This document shows, in pieces, positions 1 to 15,200 of a stretch of DNA of 64,000 bases. Position 1 is the first letter of the stretch. Each line of letters begins with the position of its first letter. This stretch comes from Archivesica marissinica (taxonomy: Eukaryota; Mollusca; Bivalvia; Venerida; Vesicomyidae), in contig JABXNX010000068.1 of NCBI GenBank assembly GCA_014843695.1, positions 100,557 to 164,556 on the forward strand. Direction: 5' to 3'. The notes beneath the pieces were generated by a model that saw only the letters and a program-made list of their open reading frames with translations, searched no databases and was not told the origin of the DNA. Position numbers and translations under genes: made by a program.

Positions 1-3000
1 TTGGTGGAGGAAGACTCCGGGTGCTCTCCGGCTATTATTGGTGGAGGAAGACTCCGGGTGCTCTCTGGCTATTGGTGGAGGAAGACGCCGGGTACTCTCC
101 AGCTATTATTGGTGGAGGAAGGTTCCGGGTGCTCTCCGGCTATTATTGATGGAGGAAGACCCCAGGTGCTCTCTGGCTATTATTGCTGGAGGAAGACTCC
201 GGGTGCTCTCCGACTATTATTGATGGAGGAAGACTCCGGGTGCTCTCCGGCTATTATTGGTGGAGGACGACTTCGGCTACTCTCCAGCTATTATTGGTGA
301 AGGAAGACCTCGGCTACTCTCCGGCTATTATTGGTGGAGGAAGACCCCGGTTGCTCAACGGCTATTGGTGGAGGAAGACTCCGGGTGCTCTCTGGCTATT
401 ATTGGTGGAGGAAGACCCCGGGTGCTCTCCAGCTATTATTGGTGGAGGAAGACCCCGGATGCTCTCCGGCTATTATTGGTGGAGGAAGACCCCGGTTGCT
501 CAACGGCTATTGGTGGAGGAAGACTCCGGGTGCTCTCTGGCTATTATTGGTGGAGGAAGACCCCGGGTGCTCTCCAGCTATTATTGGTGGAGGAAGACCC
601 CGGATGCTCTCCGGCTATTATTGCTGGAGGAAGACTCCGGGTGCTCTCCAGCTATTATTGGTGGAGGAAGACTCCGGGTGCTCACCAGCTACTATTGGTG
701 GAGGAAGACCTCGGCTACTCTCCAGCTATTATTGGTGGAGGAAGACCCCGGGTGCTCTCCAGCTATTATTGGTGGAGGAAGACGCCGGGTGCTCTACGGT
801 TATTGGTGGAGGAAGACGCCGGGTGCTATACGGCTATTGCTGGAGGAAGACCCCAGGTGCTATCCAGCTATTATTGGTGGAGGAATACTCCGGGTGCTCT
901 CCGACTATTATTGATGGAGGAAGACCCCAGGTGCTCTCCGGCTATTATTGATGGAGGAAGACCCCGGGTGCTCTCCAGCTATTATTGGTGGAGGAAGACC
1001 CCGGGTGCTCTCCGGCTATTATTGGTGGAGGAAGACTCCAGGTGCTCTCCGACTATTATTGATGGAGGAAGACTCCAGGTGCTCTCCGGCTATTATTGCT
1101 GGAGGAAGACTCCGGGTGCTCTCCAGCTATTATTGGTGGAGGAAGACCTCGGCTACTCTCCAGCTATTATTGGTGGAGGAAGACCCCGGGTGCTCTCCAG
1201 CTATTATTGGTGGAGGAAGACTCCGGGTGCTCTCCGGCTATTATTGGTGTAGGAAGACCTCGGCTACTCTCCAGCTATTATTGGTGGAGGAAGACCTCGG
1301 CTACTCTCCGGCTATTATTGGTGGAGGAAGACCCCGGGTGCTCAACGGCTATTGGTGGAGGAAGACTCCGGGTGCTCTCCGGCTATTATTGGTGGAGGAG
1401 GACTCCGGGTGCTCTCCGGCTATTATTGGTGGAGGAAGACCCCGGGTGCTCTCCAGCTATTATTGATGGAGGAAGACTCCGGCTACTCTCCAGCTATTAT
1501 TGGTGGAGGAAGACTCCGGGTGCTCTCCGGCTATTATTGGGTGGAGGAATACCCCGGATTCTCTACAGCTATTATTGATGGAGGAAGACTCCGGCTACTC
1601 TCCAGCTATTATTGGTGGAGGAAGACTCCGGGTGCTCTCCAGCTGTTATTGGTGGAGGAAGACCCCGGGTGCTCTCCGGCTATTATTGGTGGAGGAAGAC
1701 CCCGGGTACTCTCCGGATATTATTGGTGGAGGAAGACTCCGGGTGCTCTCCGGCTATTATTGGTGGAGGAAGACTCCGGGTGCTCTCTGGCTATTGGTGG
1801 AGGAAGACGCCGGGTACTCTCCAGCTATTATTGGTGGAGGAAGGTTCCGGGTGCTCTCTGGCTATTATTGATGGAGGAAGACCCCAGGTGCTCTCTGGCT
1901 ATTATTGCTGGAGGAAGACTCCGGGTGCTCTCCGACTATTATTGATGGAGGAAGACTCCGGGTGCTCTCCGGCTATTATAGATGGAGGAAGACTCCGGGT
2001 GCTCTCCGGCTATTATTGGTGGAGGAAGACTTCGGCTACTCTCCAGCTATTATTGGTGAAGGAAGACCTCAGCTACTCTCCGGCTATTATTGGTGGAGGA
2101 AGACCCCGGGTGCTCAACGGCTATTGGTGGAGGAAGACTCCGGGTGCTCTCTGGCTATTATTGGTGGAGGAAGACCCCGGGTGCTCTCCAGCTATTATTG
2201 GTGGAGGAAGACCCCGGGTGCTCTCCGGCTATTATTGCTGGAGGAAGACTCCGGGTGCTCTCCGGCTATTATTGGTGGAGGAAGACTCCGGGTGCTCTCC
2301 AGCTATTATTGGTGGAGGAAGACCTCGGCTACTCTCCAGCTATTATTGGTGGAGGAAGACTCCGGGTGCTCTCCGGCTATTATTGGTGGAGGAAGACTCC
2401 GGGTGCTCTCCGGCTATTATTGGTGGAGGAAGACCTCGGCTACTCTCCGGCTATTATTGGTGGAGGAAGACCCCGGGTGCTCTCCAGCTATTATTGGTGG
2501 AGGAAGACGCCGGGTGCTCTACGGTTATTGGTGGAGGAAGACGCCGGGTGCTATACGGCTATTGCTGGAGGAAGACCCCAGGTGCTATCCAGCTATTATT
2601 GGTGGAGGAATACTCCGGGTGCTCTCCGACTATTATTGATGGAGGAAGACCCCAGGTGCTCTCCGGCTATTATTGATGGAGGAAGACCCCGGGTGCTCTC
2701 CAGCTATTATTGGTGGAGGAAGACCCCGGGTGCTCTCCGGCTATTATTGGTGGAGGAAGACTCCAGGTGCTCTCCGACTATTATTGATGGAGGAAGACTC
2801 CAGGTGCTCTCCGGCTATTATTGCTGGAGGAAGACTCCGGGTGCTCTCCAGCTATTATTGGTGGAGGAAGACCTCGGCTACTCTCCAGCTATTATTGGTG
2901 GAGGAAGACCCGGGTGCTCTCCAGCTATTATTGGTGGAGGAAGACTCCGGGTGCTCTCCGGCTATTATTGGTGGAGGAAGACCTCGGCTACTCTCCAGCT

Positions 3001-6000
3001 ATTATTGGTGGAGGAAGACCTCGGCTACTCTCCAGCTATTATTGGTGGAGGAAGACTCCGGGTGCTCTCCGGCTATTATTGGTGGAGGAAGACTCCGGGT
3101 GCTCTCCAGCTATTATTGGTGGAGGAAGACGCCGGGTGCTCTACGGCTATTGGTGGAGGAAGACGCCGGGTGCTATACGGCTATTGCTGGAGGAAGACCC
3201 CAGGTGCTCTCCAGCTATTATTGATGGAGGAAGACCCCGGGTGCTCTCCGGCTATTATTGATGGAGGAAGACCCCGGGTGCTCTCCAGCTATTATTGGTG
3301 GAGGAAGACCCCGGGTGCTCTCCGGCTATTATTGGTGGAGGAAGACTCCAGGTGCTCTCCGACTATTATTGATGGAGGAAGACTCCGGGTGCTCTCCGAC
3401 TATTATTGATGGAGGAAGACTCCGGGTGCTCTCCGGCTATTATTGATGGAGGAAGACTCCGGGTGCTCTCCGGCTATTATTGGTGGAGGAAGACTTCGGC
3501 TACTCTCCAGCTATTATTGGTGAAGGAAGACCTCGGCTACTCTCCGGCTATTATTGGTGGAGGAAGACCCCGGGTGCTCAATGGCTATTGGTGGAGGAAG
3601 ACTCCGGGTGCTCTCTGGCTATTATTGGTGGAGGAAGACCCCGGGTGCTCTCCAGCTATTATTGGTGGAGGAAGACCCCGGGTGCTCTCCGGCTATTATT
3701 GCTGGAGGAAGACTCCGGGTGCTCTCCAGCTATTATTGGTGGAGGAAGACTCCGGGTGCTCTCCAGCTACTATTGGTGGAGGAAGACCTCGGCTACTCTC
3801 CCGCTATTATTGGTGGAGGAAGACTCCGGGTGCTCTCCGGCTATTATTGGTGGAGGAAGACCTCGGCTACTCTCCGGCTATTATTGGTGGAGGACGACCC
3901 CGGGTGCTCTCCGGCTATTATTGGTGGAGGAAGACCCCGGGTGCTCTCCAGCTATTATTGGTGGAGGAAGACCCCGGGTGCTCTCCGGCTATTATTGCTG
4001 GAGGAAGACTCCGGGTGCTCTCCAGCTATTATTGGTGGAGGAAGACTCCGGGTGCTCTCCAGCTAGTATTGGTGGAGGAAGACCTCGGCTACTCTCCAGC
4101 TATTATTGGTGGAGGAAGACTCCGGGTGCTCTCCGGCTATTATTGGTGGAGGAAGACTCCGGGTGCTCTCCGGCTATTATTGGTGGAGGAAGACCTCGGC
4201 TACTCTCCGGCTATTATTGGTGGAGGAAGACCCCGGGTGCTCTCCAGCTATTATTGGTGGAGGAAGACGCCGGGTGCTCTACGGCTATTGGTGGAGGAAG
4301 ACGCCGGGTGCTATATGGCTATTGCTGGAGGAAGACCCCAGGTGCTCTCCAGCTATTATTGGTGGAGGAAGACTCCGGGTGCTCTCCGACTATTATTGAT
4401 GGAGGAAGACCCCGGTGCTCTCCGGCTATTATTGGTGGAGGAAGACCCGGGTGCTCTCCAGCTATTATTGGTGGAGGAAGATGTCGGGTGCTCTACGGCT
4501 ATTGGTGGAGGAAGAAGCCGGGTGCTATACGGCTATTGCTGGAGGAAGACCCCAGGTGCTCTCCAGCAATTATTGGTGGAGGAAAACTCCGGGTGCTCTC
4601 CGACTATTATTGCTGGAGGAAGACTCCGGGTGCTCTCCAGCTATTATTGGTGGAGGAAGACTCCGGGTGCTCTCCAGCTACTATTGGTGGAGGAAGACCT
4701 CGGCTACTCTCCAGCTATTATTGGTGGAGGAAGACTCCGGGTGCTCTCCGGCTATTATTGGTGGAGGAAGAATCCGGGTGCTCTCCAGCTATTATTGGTG
4801 GAGGAAGACGCCGGGGGTTATTGGTGGAGGAAGACGCCGGGTGCTATACGGCTATTGCTGGAGGAAGACCCCAGGTGCTCTCCAGCTATTATTGATGGAG
4901 GAAGACCCCGGGTGCTCTCCGGCTATTATTGATGGAGGAAGACCCCGGGTGCTCTCCAGCTATTATTGGTGGAGGAAGACCCCGGGTGCTCTCCGGCTAT
5001 TATTGGTGGAGGAAGACTCCAGGTGCTCTCCGACTATTATTGATGGAGGAAGACTCCGGGTGCTCTCCGGCTATTATTGATGGAGGAAGACCCCAGGTGC
5101 TCTCCGGCTATTATTGCTGGAGGAAGACTGGGTGCTCTCCAGCTAGTATTGGTGGAGGAAGACCCGGGTACTCTCCAGCTATTATTGGTGGAGGAAGACT
5201 CCGGGTGCTCTCCGGCTATTATTGGTGGAGGAGGACTCCGGGTGCTCTCCGGCTATTATTGGTGGAGGAAGACCTCGGCTACTCTCCGGCTATTATTGGT
5301 GGAGGAAGATCCGGGTGCTCTCCAGCTATTATTGGTGGAGGAAGATGTCGGGTGCTCTACGGCTATTGGTGGAGGAAGAAGCCGGGTGCTATACGGCTAT
5401 TGCTGGAGGAAGACCCCAGGTGCTCTCCAGCTATTATTGGTGGAGGACGACTCCGGGTGCTCTCCGACTATTATTGATGGAGGAAGACCCCGGGTGCTCT
5501 CCGGCTATTATTGGTGGAGGAAGATGTCGGGTGCTCTACGGCTATTGGTGGAGGAAGAAGCCGGGTGCTATACGGCTATTGCTGGAGGAAGACCCCAGGT
5601 GCTCTCCAGCTATTATTGGTGGAGGACGACTCCGGGTGCTCTCCGACTATTATTGATGGAGGAAGACCCCGGGTGCTCTCCGGCTATTATTGATGGAGGA
5701 AGACCCCGGGTGCTCTACGGCTATTGGTGGAGGAAGACCCCGGGTGCCCTCCGGCTATTATTGGTGGAGGAAGACTCCAGGTGCTCTCCGACTATTATTG
5801 GTGGAGGAAGACCCCAGGTGCTCTCCGGCTATTATTGATGGAGGAAGACTCCGGGTGCTCTCTGGCTATTATTGATGGAGGAAGACTCTGGGTGCTCTCT
5901 GACTATTATTGATGGAGGAAGACTCCGGGTGCTCTCTGGCTATTATTGATGGAGGAAGACTCCGGGTGCTCTCCGACTATTATTGATGGAGGAAGACTCC

Positions 6001-9000
6001 GGGTGCTCTCTGGCTATTATTGATGGAGGAAGACTCTGGGTGCTCTCCGACTATTATTGATGGAGGAAGACTCTGGGTGCTCTCCGGCTATTATTGATGG
6101 AGGAAGACCCCGGGTGCTCTCCGGCTATTATTGGTGGAGGAAAACCCCGGGTACTCTCCGGATATTGGTGGAGGAAGACTCCGGGTGCTCTCCGACTATT
6201 ATTGATGGAGGAAGACTCCGGGTGCTCTCCGACTATTATTGATGGACGTAGACCCCGGGTGCTCTCCGGCTATTATTGATGGAGGAAGACTCCGGGTGCT
6301 CTCCGGCTATTATTGATGGAGGAAGACCCCGGGTGCTCTCCGGCTATTATTGATGGAGGAAGACTCAGGGTGCTCTCTGGCTATTATTGATGGAGGAAGA
6401 CCCCAGGTGCTCTCCGACTATTATTGATGGAGGAAGACCCCCAGGTGCTCTCCGACTATTAGTGATGGAGGAAGACCCCCAGGTGCTCTCCGGCTATTAT
6501 TGATGGAGGAAGACCCCGGGTACTCTCCGGCTATTATTGATGGAGGAAGAATCCGGGTGCTCTCCGGCTATTATTGATGGAGGAAGACCCCGGGTGCTCT
6601 CCGGCTATTATTGGTTGAGGAAAACGCCGAGTATTCTCCGGATATTGGTGGAGGAAGATGCCGGGTGCTCTACGGCTATTGGTGGAGGAAGACGCCGGGT
6701 GCTCTACAGCTATTGGTGGAGGAAGACTCCGGGTGCTCTCCGACTATTATTGGTGGAGGAAGACTCCGGGTGCTCTCCAGCTAGTATTGGTGGAGGAAGA
6801 CCTCGGCTACTCTCCAGCTATTATTGGTGGAGGAAGACTCCGGGTGCTCTCCGGCTATTATTGGTGGAGGAAGACTCCGGGTGCTCTCCGGCTATTATTG
6901 GTGGAGGAAGACCTCGGCTACTCTCCGGCTATTATTGGTGGAGGAAGACCCCGGGTGCTCTCCAGCTATTATTGGTGGAGGAAGACGCCGGGTGCTCTAC
7001 GGCTATTGGTGGAGGAAGAAGCCGGGTGCTATACGGCTATTGCTGGAGGAAGACCCCAGGTGCTCTCCAGCTATTATTGGTGGAGGACGACTCCGGGTGC
7101 TCTCCGACTATTATTGATGGAGGAAGACCCCGGGTGCTCTCCGGCTATTATTGATGGAGGAAGACCCCGGGTGCTCTACGGCTATTGGTGGAGGAAGACC
7201 CCGGGTGCTCTCCGGCTATTATTGGTGGAGGAAGACTCCAGGTGCTCTCCGACTATTATTGATGGAGGAAGACCCCAGGTGCTCTCCGGCTATTATTGAT
7301 GGAGGAAGACTCCGGGTGCTCTCCGGCTATTATTGATGGAGGAAGACCCGGGTGCTCTCCGGCTATTATTGGTGGAGGAAGACCCCGGGTGCTCTCCAGC
7401 TATTATTGGTGGAGGAAGATGTCGGGTGCTCTACGGCTATTGGTGGAGGAAGAAGCCGGGTGCTATACGGCTATTGCTGGAGGAAGACCCCAGGTGCTCT
7501 CCAGCTATTATTGGTGGAGGAAGACTCCGGGTGCTCTCCGACTATTATTGCTGGAGGAAGACTCCGGGTGCTCTCCAGCTATTATTGGTGGAGGAAGACT
7601 CCGGGTGCTCTCCAGCTACTATTGGTGGAGGAAGACCTCGGCTACTCTCCAGCTATTATTGGTGGAGGAAGACTCCGGGTGCTCTCCGGCTATTATTGGT
7701 GGAGGAAGACTCCGGGTGCTCTCCAGCTATTATTGGTGGTGGAAGACGCCGGGTGCTCTACGGCTATTGGTGGAGGAAGACGCCGGGTGCTATACGGCTA
7801 TTGCTGGAGGAAGACCCCAGGTGCTCTCCAGCTATTATTGATGGAGGAAGACCCCGGGTGCTCTCCGGCTATTATTGATGGAGGAAGACCCCGGGTGCTC
7901 TCCAGCTATTATTGGTGGAGGAAGACCCCGGGTGCTCTCCGGCTATTATTGGTGGAGGAAGACTCCAGGTGCTCTCCGACTATTATTGATGGAGGAAGAC
8001 TCCGGGTGCTCTCCGGCTATTATTGATGGAGGAAGACCCCATGTGCTCTCCGGCTATTATTGCTGGAGGAAGACCTCGGCTACTCTCCAGCTATTATTGG
8101 TGGAGGAGGACTCCGGGTGCTCTCCGGCTATTATTGGTGGAGGAAGACCTCGGCTACTCTCCGGCTATTATTGGTGGAGGAAGACCCCGGGTGCTCTCCA
8201 GCTATTATTGGTGGAGGAAGACGCCGGGTGCTCTACGGCTATTGGTGGAGGAAGAAGCCGGGTGCTATACGGCTATTGCTGGAGGAAGACCCCAGGTGCT
8301 CTCCAGCTATTATTGGTGGAGGACGACTCCGGGTGCTCTCCGACTATTATTGATGGAGGAAGACCCCGGGTGCTCTCCGGCTATTATTGGTGGAGGAAGA
8401 TGTCGGGTGCTCTACGGCTATTGGTGGAGGAAGAAGCCGGGTGCTATACGGCTATTGCTGGAGGAAGACCCCAGGTGCTCTCCAGCTATTATTGGTGGAG
8501 GACGACTCCGGGTGCTCTCCGACTATTATTGATGGAGGAAGACCCCGGGTGCTCTCCGGCTATTATTGGTGGAGGAAGATGTCGGGTGCTCTACGGCTAT
8601 TGGTGGAGGAAGAAGCCGGGTGCTATACGGCTATTGCTGGAGGAAGACCCCAGGTGCTCTCCAGCTATTATTGGTGGAGGACGACTCCGGGTGCTCTCCG
8701 ACTATTATTGATGGAGGAAGACCCCGGGTGCTCTCCGGCTATTATTGATGGAGGAAGATCTCGGGTGCTCTACGGCTATTGGTGGAGGAAGAAGCCGGGT
8801 GCTATACGGCTATTGCTGGAGGAAGACCCCAGGTGCTCTCCAGCTATTATTGGTGGAGGAAGACTCCGGGTGCTCTCCGACTATTATTGATGGAGGAAGA
8901 CCCCGGGTGCTCTCCGGCTATTATTGATGGAGGAAGACCCCGGGTGCTCTACGGCTATTATTGATGGAGGAAGACCCGGGTGCTCTCCGGCTATTATTGG

Positions 9001-9482
9001 TGGAGGAAACCCCGGGTACTCTCCGGATATTGGTGGAGGAAGATTCGGGTGCTCTAGAAATATTGATGGAGGAAGACTCTGGGTGCTCTCCGACTATTAT
9101 TGATGGACGTAGACCCCGGGTGCTCTCCGGCTATTATTGATGGAGGAAGACTCCGGGTGCTCTCCGGCTATTATTGATGGAGGAAGACCCCGGGTGCTCT
9201 CCGGCTATTATTGATGGAGGAAGACTCCGGGTGCTCTCTGGCTATTATTGATGGAGGAAGACCCCAGGTGCTCTCCGACTATTATTGATGGAGGAAGACC
9301 CCCAGGTGCTCTCCGACTATTAGTGATGGAGGAAGACCCCCAGGTGCTCTCCGGCTATTATTGCTGGAGGAAGACTCCGGGTGCTCTCCAGCTATTATTG
9401 GTGGAGGAAGACTCCGGGTGCTCTCCAGCTACTATTGGTGGAGGAAGACCTCGGCTACTCTCCAGCTATTATTGGTGGAGGA

Positions 9483-10482
9483 NNNNNNNNNNNNNNNNNN
9501 NNNNNNNNNNNNNNNNNNNNNNNNNNNNNNNNNNNNNNNNNNNNNNNNNNNNNNNNNNNNNNNNNNNNNNNNNNNNNNNNNNNNNNNNNNNNNNNNNNNN
9601 NNNNNNNNNNNNNNNNNNNNNNNNNNNNNNNNNNNNNNNNNNNNNNNNNNNNNNNNNNNNNNNNNNNNNNNNNNNNNNNNNNNNNNNNNNNNNNNNNNNN
9701 NNNNNNNNNNNNNNNNNNNNNNNNNNNNNNNNNNNNNNNNNNNNNNNNNNNNNNNNNNNNNNNNNNNNNNNNNNNNNNNNNNNNNNNNNNNNNNNNNNNN
9801 NNNNNNNNNNNNNNNNNNNNNNNNNNNNNNNNNNNNNNNNNNNNNNNNNNNNNNNNNNNNNNNNNNNNNNNNNNNNNNNNNNNNNNNNNNNNNNNNNNNN
9901 NNNNNNNNNNNNNNNNNNNNNNNNNNNNNNNNNNNNNNNNNNNNNNNNNNNNNNNNNNNNNNNNNNNNNNNNNNNNNNNNNNNNNNNNNNNNNNNNNNNN
10001 NNNNNNNNNNNNNNNNNNNNNNNNNNNNNNNNNNNNNNNNNNNNNNNNNNNNNNNNNNNNNNNNNNNNNNNNNNNNNNNNNNNNNNNNNNNNNNNNNNNN
10101 NNNNNNNNNNNNNNNNNNNNNNNNNNNNNNNNNNNNNNNNNNNNNNNNNNNNNNNNNNNNNNNNNNNNNNNNNNNNNNNNNNNNNNNNNNNNNNNNNNNN
10201 NNNNNNNNNNNNNNNNNNNNNNNNNNNNNNNNNNNNNNNNNNNNNNNNNNNNNNNNNNNNNNNNNNNNNNNNNNNNNNNNNNNNNNNNNNNNNNNNNNNN
10301 NNNNNNNNNNNNNNNNNNNNNNNNNNNNNNNNNNNNNNNNNNNNNNNNNNNNNNNNNNNNNNNNNNNNNNNNNNNNNNNNNNNNNNNNNNNNNNNNNNNN
10401 NNNNNNNNNNNNNNNNNNNNNNNNNNNNNNNNNNNNNNNNNNNNNNNNNNNNNNNNNNNNNNNNNNNNNNNNNNNNNNNNNN
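9483..10482. other. Assembly gap of exactly 1,000 N
   Basis: A run of exactly 1,000 N inside the 37-bp array. The round size indicates a placeholder rather than a measured gap, so the true array length is unknown. Confidence 0.99.
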
Positions 10483-12281
10483 CTATTATTGGTGGAGGAA
10501 GACTCCGGGTGCTCTCTGGCTATTGGTGGAGGAAGACGCCGGGTACTCTCCAGCTATTATTGGTGGAGGAAGGTTCCGGGTGCTCTCTGGCTATTATTGA
10601 TGGAGGAAGACCCCAGGTGCTCTCTGGCTATTATTGCTGGAGGAAGACTCCGGGTGCTCTCCGACTATTATTGATGGAGGAAGACTCCGGGTGCTCTCCG
10701 GCTATTATAGATGGAGGAAGACTCCGGGTGCTCTCCGGCTATTATTGGTGGAGGAAGACTTCGGCTACTCTCCAGCTATTATTGGTGAAGGAAGACCTCA
10801 GCTACTCTCCGGCTATTATTGGTGGAGGAAGGTTCCGGGTGCTCTCCGGCTATTATTGATGGAGGAAGACCCCAGGTGCTCTCTGGCTATTATTGCTGGA
10901 GGAAGACTCCGGGTGCTCTCCGACTATTATTGATGGAGGAAGACTCCGGGTGCTCTCCGGCTATTATTGATGGAGGAAGACTCCGGGTGCTCTCCGGCTA
11001 TTATTGGTGGAGGAAGACTTCGGCTACTCTCCAGCTATTATTGGTGAAGGAAGACCTCGGCTACTCTCCGGCTATTATTGGTGGAGGAAGACCCCGGTTG
11101 CTCAATGGCTATTGGTGGAGGAAGACTCCGGGTGCTCTCTGGCTATTATTGGTGGAGGAAGACCCCGGGTGCTCTCCAGCTATTATTGGTGGAGGAAGAC
11201 CCCGGATGCTCTCCGGCTATTATTGCTGGAGGAAGACTCCGGGTGCTCTCCAGCTATTATTGGTGGAGGAAGACTCCGGGTGCTCTCCAGCTACTATTGG
11301 TGGAGGAAGACCTCGGCTACTCTCCAGCTATTATTGGTGGAGGAAGACCCCGGGTGCTCTCCAGCTATTATTGGTGGAGGAAGACGCCGGGTGCTCTACG
11401 GTTATTGGTGGAGGAAGACGCCGGGTGCTATACGGCTATTGCTGGAGGAAGACCCCAGGTGCTATCCAGCTATTATTGGTGGAGGAAGACTCCGGGTGCT
11501 CTCCGACTATTATTGATGGAGGAAGACCCCAGGTGCTCTCCGCTATTATTGGTGGAGGAAGACCGGGTGCTCTCTGGCTATTTTGGTGGAGGAAGACGCC
11601 GGTATTGCTATCCAGCTTTATGGTGGAGGAAGGTCCGGGTGCTCTCAGCTATTATTGATGGAGGAAGACTCCCATGTGCTCTCTGGTATTATTGATGGAG
11701 GAAGACTCCGGGTGCTCTCCGGCTATATTGGTGGAGGAAGACTCGGGTGCTCTCCGGCTATTATTGATGGAGGAAGACTCCGGCTACTCTCCAGCTATTA
11801 TTGGTGGAGGAAGACTCCGGGTGCTCTCCAGCTGTTATTGGTGGAGGAAGACCCCGGGTGCTCTCCGGCTATTATTGGTGGAGGACGACCCAGGGTACTC
11901 TCCGGATATTATTGGTGGAGGAAGACTCCGGATTCTCTACAGCTATTATTGATGGAGGAAGACTCCGGCTACTCTCCAGCTATTATTGGTGGAGGAAGAC
12001 TCCGGGTGCTCTCCAGCTGTTATTGGTGGAGGAAGACCCCGGGTGCTCTCCGGCTATTATTGGTGGAGGACGACCCAGGGTACTCTCCGGATATTATTGG
12101 TGGAGGAAGACTCCGGATTCTCTACAGCTATTATTGATGGAGGAAGACTCCGGCTACTCTCCAGCTATTATTGGTGGAGGAAGACTCCGGGTGCTCTCCA
12201 GCTGTTATTGGTGGAGGAAGACCCCGGGTGCTCTCCGGCTATTATTGGTGGAGGAAGACCCCGGGTACTCTCCGGATATTA

Positions 12282-15200
12282 TTGGTGGAGGAAGACTCCG
12301 GGTGCTCTCCGGCTATTATTGGTGGAGGAAGACTCCGGGTGCTCTCTGGCTATTGGTGGAGGAAGACGCCGGGTACTCTCCAGCTATTATTGGTGGAGGA
12401 AGGTTCCGGGTGCTCTCCGGCTATTATTGATGGAGGAAGACCCCAGGTGCTCTCTGGCTATTATTGCTGGAGGAAGACTCCGGGTGCTCTCCGACTATTA
12501 TTGATGGAGGAAGACTCCGGGTGCTCTCCGGCTATTATTGGTGGAGGACGACTTCGGCTACTCTCCAGCTATTATTGGTGAAGGAAGACCTCGGCTACTC
12601 TCCGGCTATTATTGGTGGAGGAAGACCCCGGTTGCTCAACGGCTATTGGTGGAGGAAGACTCCGGGTGCTCTCTGGCTATTATTGGTGGAGGAAGACCCC
12701 GGGTGCTCTCCAGCTATTATTGGTGGAGGAAGACCCCGGATGCTCTCCGGCTATTATTGGTGGAGGAAGACCCCGGTTGCTCAACGGCTATTGGTGGAGG
12801 AAGACTCCGGGTGCTCTCTGGCTATTATTGGTGGAGGAAGACCCCGGGTGCTCTCCAGCTATTATTGGTGGAGGAAGACCCCGGATGCTCTCCGGCTATT
12901 ATTGCTGGAGGAAGACTCCGGGTGCTCTCCAGCTATTATTGGTGGAGGAAGACTCCGGGTGCTCTCCAGCTACTATTGGTGGAGGAAGACCTCGGCTACT
13001 CTCCAGCTATTATTGGTGGAGGAAGACCCCGGGTGCTCTCCAGCTATTATTGGTGGAGGAAGACGCCGGGTGCTCTACGGTTATTGGTGGAGGAAGACGC
13101 CGGGTGCTATACGGCTATTGCTGGAGGAAGACCCCAGGTGCTATCCAGCTATTATTGGTGGAGGAATACTCCGGGTGCTCTCCGACTATTATTGATGGAG
13201 GAAGACCCCAGGTGCTCTCCGGCTATTATTGATGGAGGAAGACCCCGGGTGCTCTCCAGCTATTATTGGTGGAGGAAGACCCCGGGTGCTCTCCGGCTAT
13301 TATTGGTGGAGGAAGACTCCAGGTGCTCTCCGACTATTATTGATGGAGGAAGACTCCAGGTGCTCTCCGGCTATTATTGCTGGAGGAAGACTCCGGGTGC
13401 TCTCCAGCTATTATTGGTGGAGGAAGACCTCGGCTACTCTCCAGCTATTATTGGTGGAGGAAGACCCCGGGTGCTCTCCAGCTATTATTGGTGGAGGAAG
13501 ACTCCGGGTGCTCTCCGGCTATTATTGGTGTAGGAAGACCTCGGCTACTCTCCAGCTATTATTGGTGGAGGAAGACCTCGGCTACTCTCCGGCTATTATT
13601 GGTGGAGGAAGACCCCGGGTGCTCAACGGCTATTGGTGGAGGAAGACTCCGGGTGCTCTCCGGCTATTATTGGTGGAGGAGGACTCCGGGTGCTCTCCGG
13701 CTATTATTGGTGGAGGAAGACCCCGGGTGCTCTCCAGCTATTATTGATGGAGGAAGACTCCGGCTACTCTCCAGCTATTATTGGTGGAGGAAGACTCCGG
13801 GTGCTCTCCGGCTATTATTGGGTGGAGGAATACCCCGGATTCTCTACAGCTATTATTGATGGAGGAAGACTCCGGCTACTCTCCAGCTATTATTGGTGGA
13901 GGAAGACTCCGGGTGCTCTCCAGCTGTTATTGGTGGAGGAAGACCCCGGGTGCTCTCCGGCTATTATTGGTGGAGGAAGACCCCGGGTACTCTCCGGATA
14001 TTATTGGTGGAGGAAGACTCCGGGTGCTCTCCGGCTATTATTGGTGGAGGAAGACTCCGGGTGCTCTCTGGCTATTGGTGGAGGAAGACGCCGGGTACTC
14101 TCCAGCTATTATTGGTGGAGGAAGGTTCCGGGTGCTCTCTGGCTATTATTGATGGAGGAAGACCCCAGGTGCTCTCTGGCTATTATTGCTGGAGGAAGAC
14201 TCCGGGTGCTCTCCGACTATTATTGATGGAGGAAGACTCCGGGTGCTCTCCGGCTATTATAGATGGAGGAAGACTCCGGGTGCTCTCCGGCTATTATTGG
14301 TGGAGGAAGACTTCGGCTACTCTCCAGCTATTATTGGTGAAGGAAGACCTCGGCTACTCTCCGGCTATTATTGGTGGAGGAAGACCCCGGGTGCTCTACG
14401 GCTATTGGTGGAGGAAGACCCCGGGTGCTCTCTGGCTATTATTGGTGGAGGAAGACCCCGGGTGCTCTCCGGCTATTATTGGTGGAGGAAGACCCCGGGT
14501 GCTCTCCGGCTATTATTGCTGGAGGAAGACTCCGGGTGCTCTCCGGCTATTATTGGTGGAGGAAGACTCCGGGTGCTCTCCAGCTATTATTGGTGGAGGA
14601 AGACCTCGGCTACTCTCCAGCTATTATTGGTGGAGGAAGACTCCGGGTGCTCTCCGGCTATTATTGGTGGAGGAAGACTCCGGGTGCTCTCCGGCTATTA
14701 TTGGTGGAGGAAGACCTCGGCTACTCTCCGGCTATTATTGGTGGAGGAAGACCCCGGGTGCTCTCCAGCTATTATTGGTGGAGGAAGACGCCGGGTGCTC
14801 TACGGTTATTGGTGGAGGAAGACGCCGGGTGCTATACGGCTATTGCTGGAGGAAGACCCCAGGTGCTCTCCAGCTATTATTGGTGGAGGAATACTCCGGG
14901 TGCTCTCCGACTATTATTGATGGAGGAAGACCCCGGGTGCTCTCCGGCTATTATTGATGGAGGAAGACCCCGGGTGCTCTCCAGCTATTATTGGTGGAGG
15001 AAGACCCCGGGTGCTCTCCGGCTATTATTGGTGGAGGAAGACTCCAGGTGCTCTCCGACTATTATTGATGGAGGAAGACTCCAGGTGCTCTCCGGCTATT
15101 ATTGATGGAGGAAGACTCCGGGTGCTCTCCAGCTATTATTGGTGGAGGAAGACCTCGGCTACTCTCCAGCTATTATTGGTGGAGGAAGACCCCGGGTGCT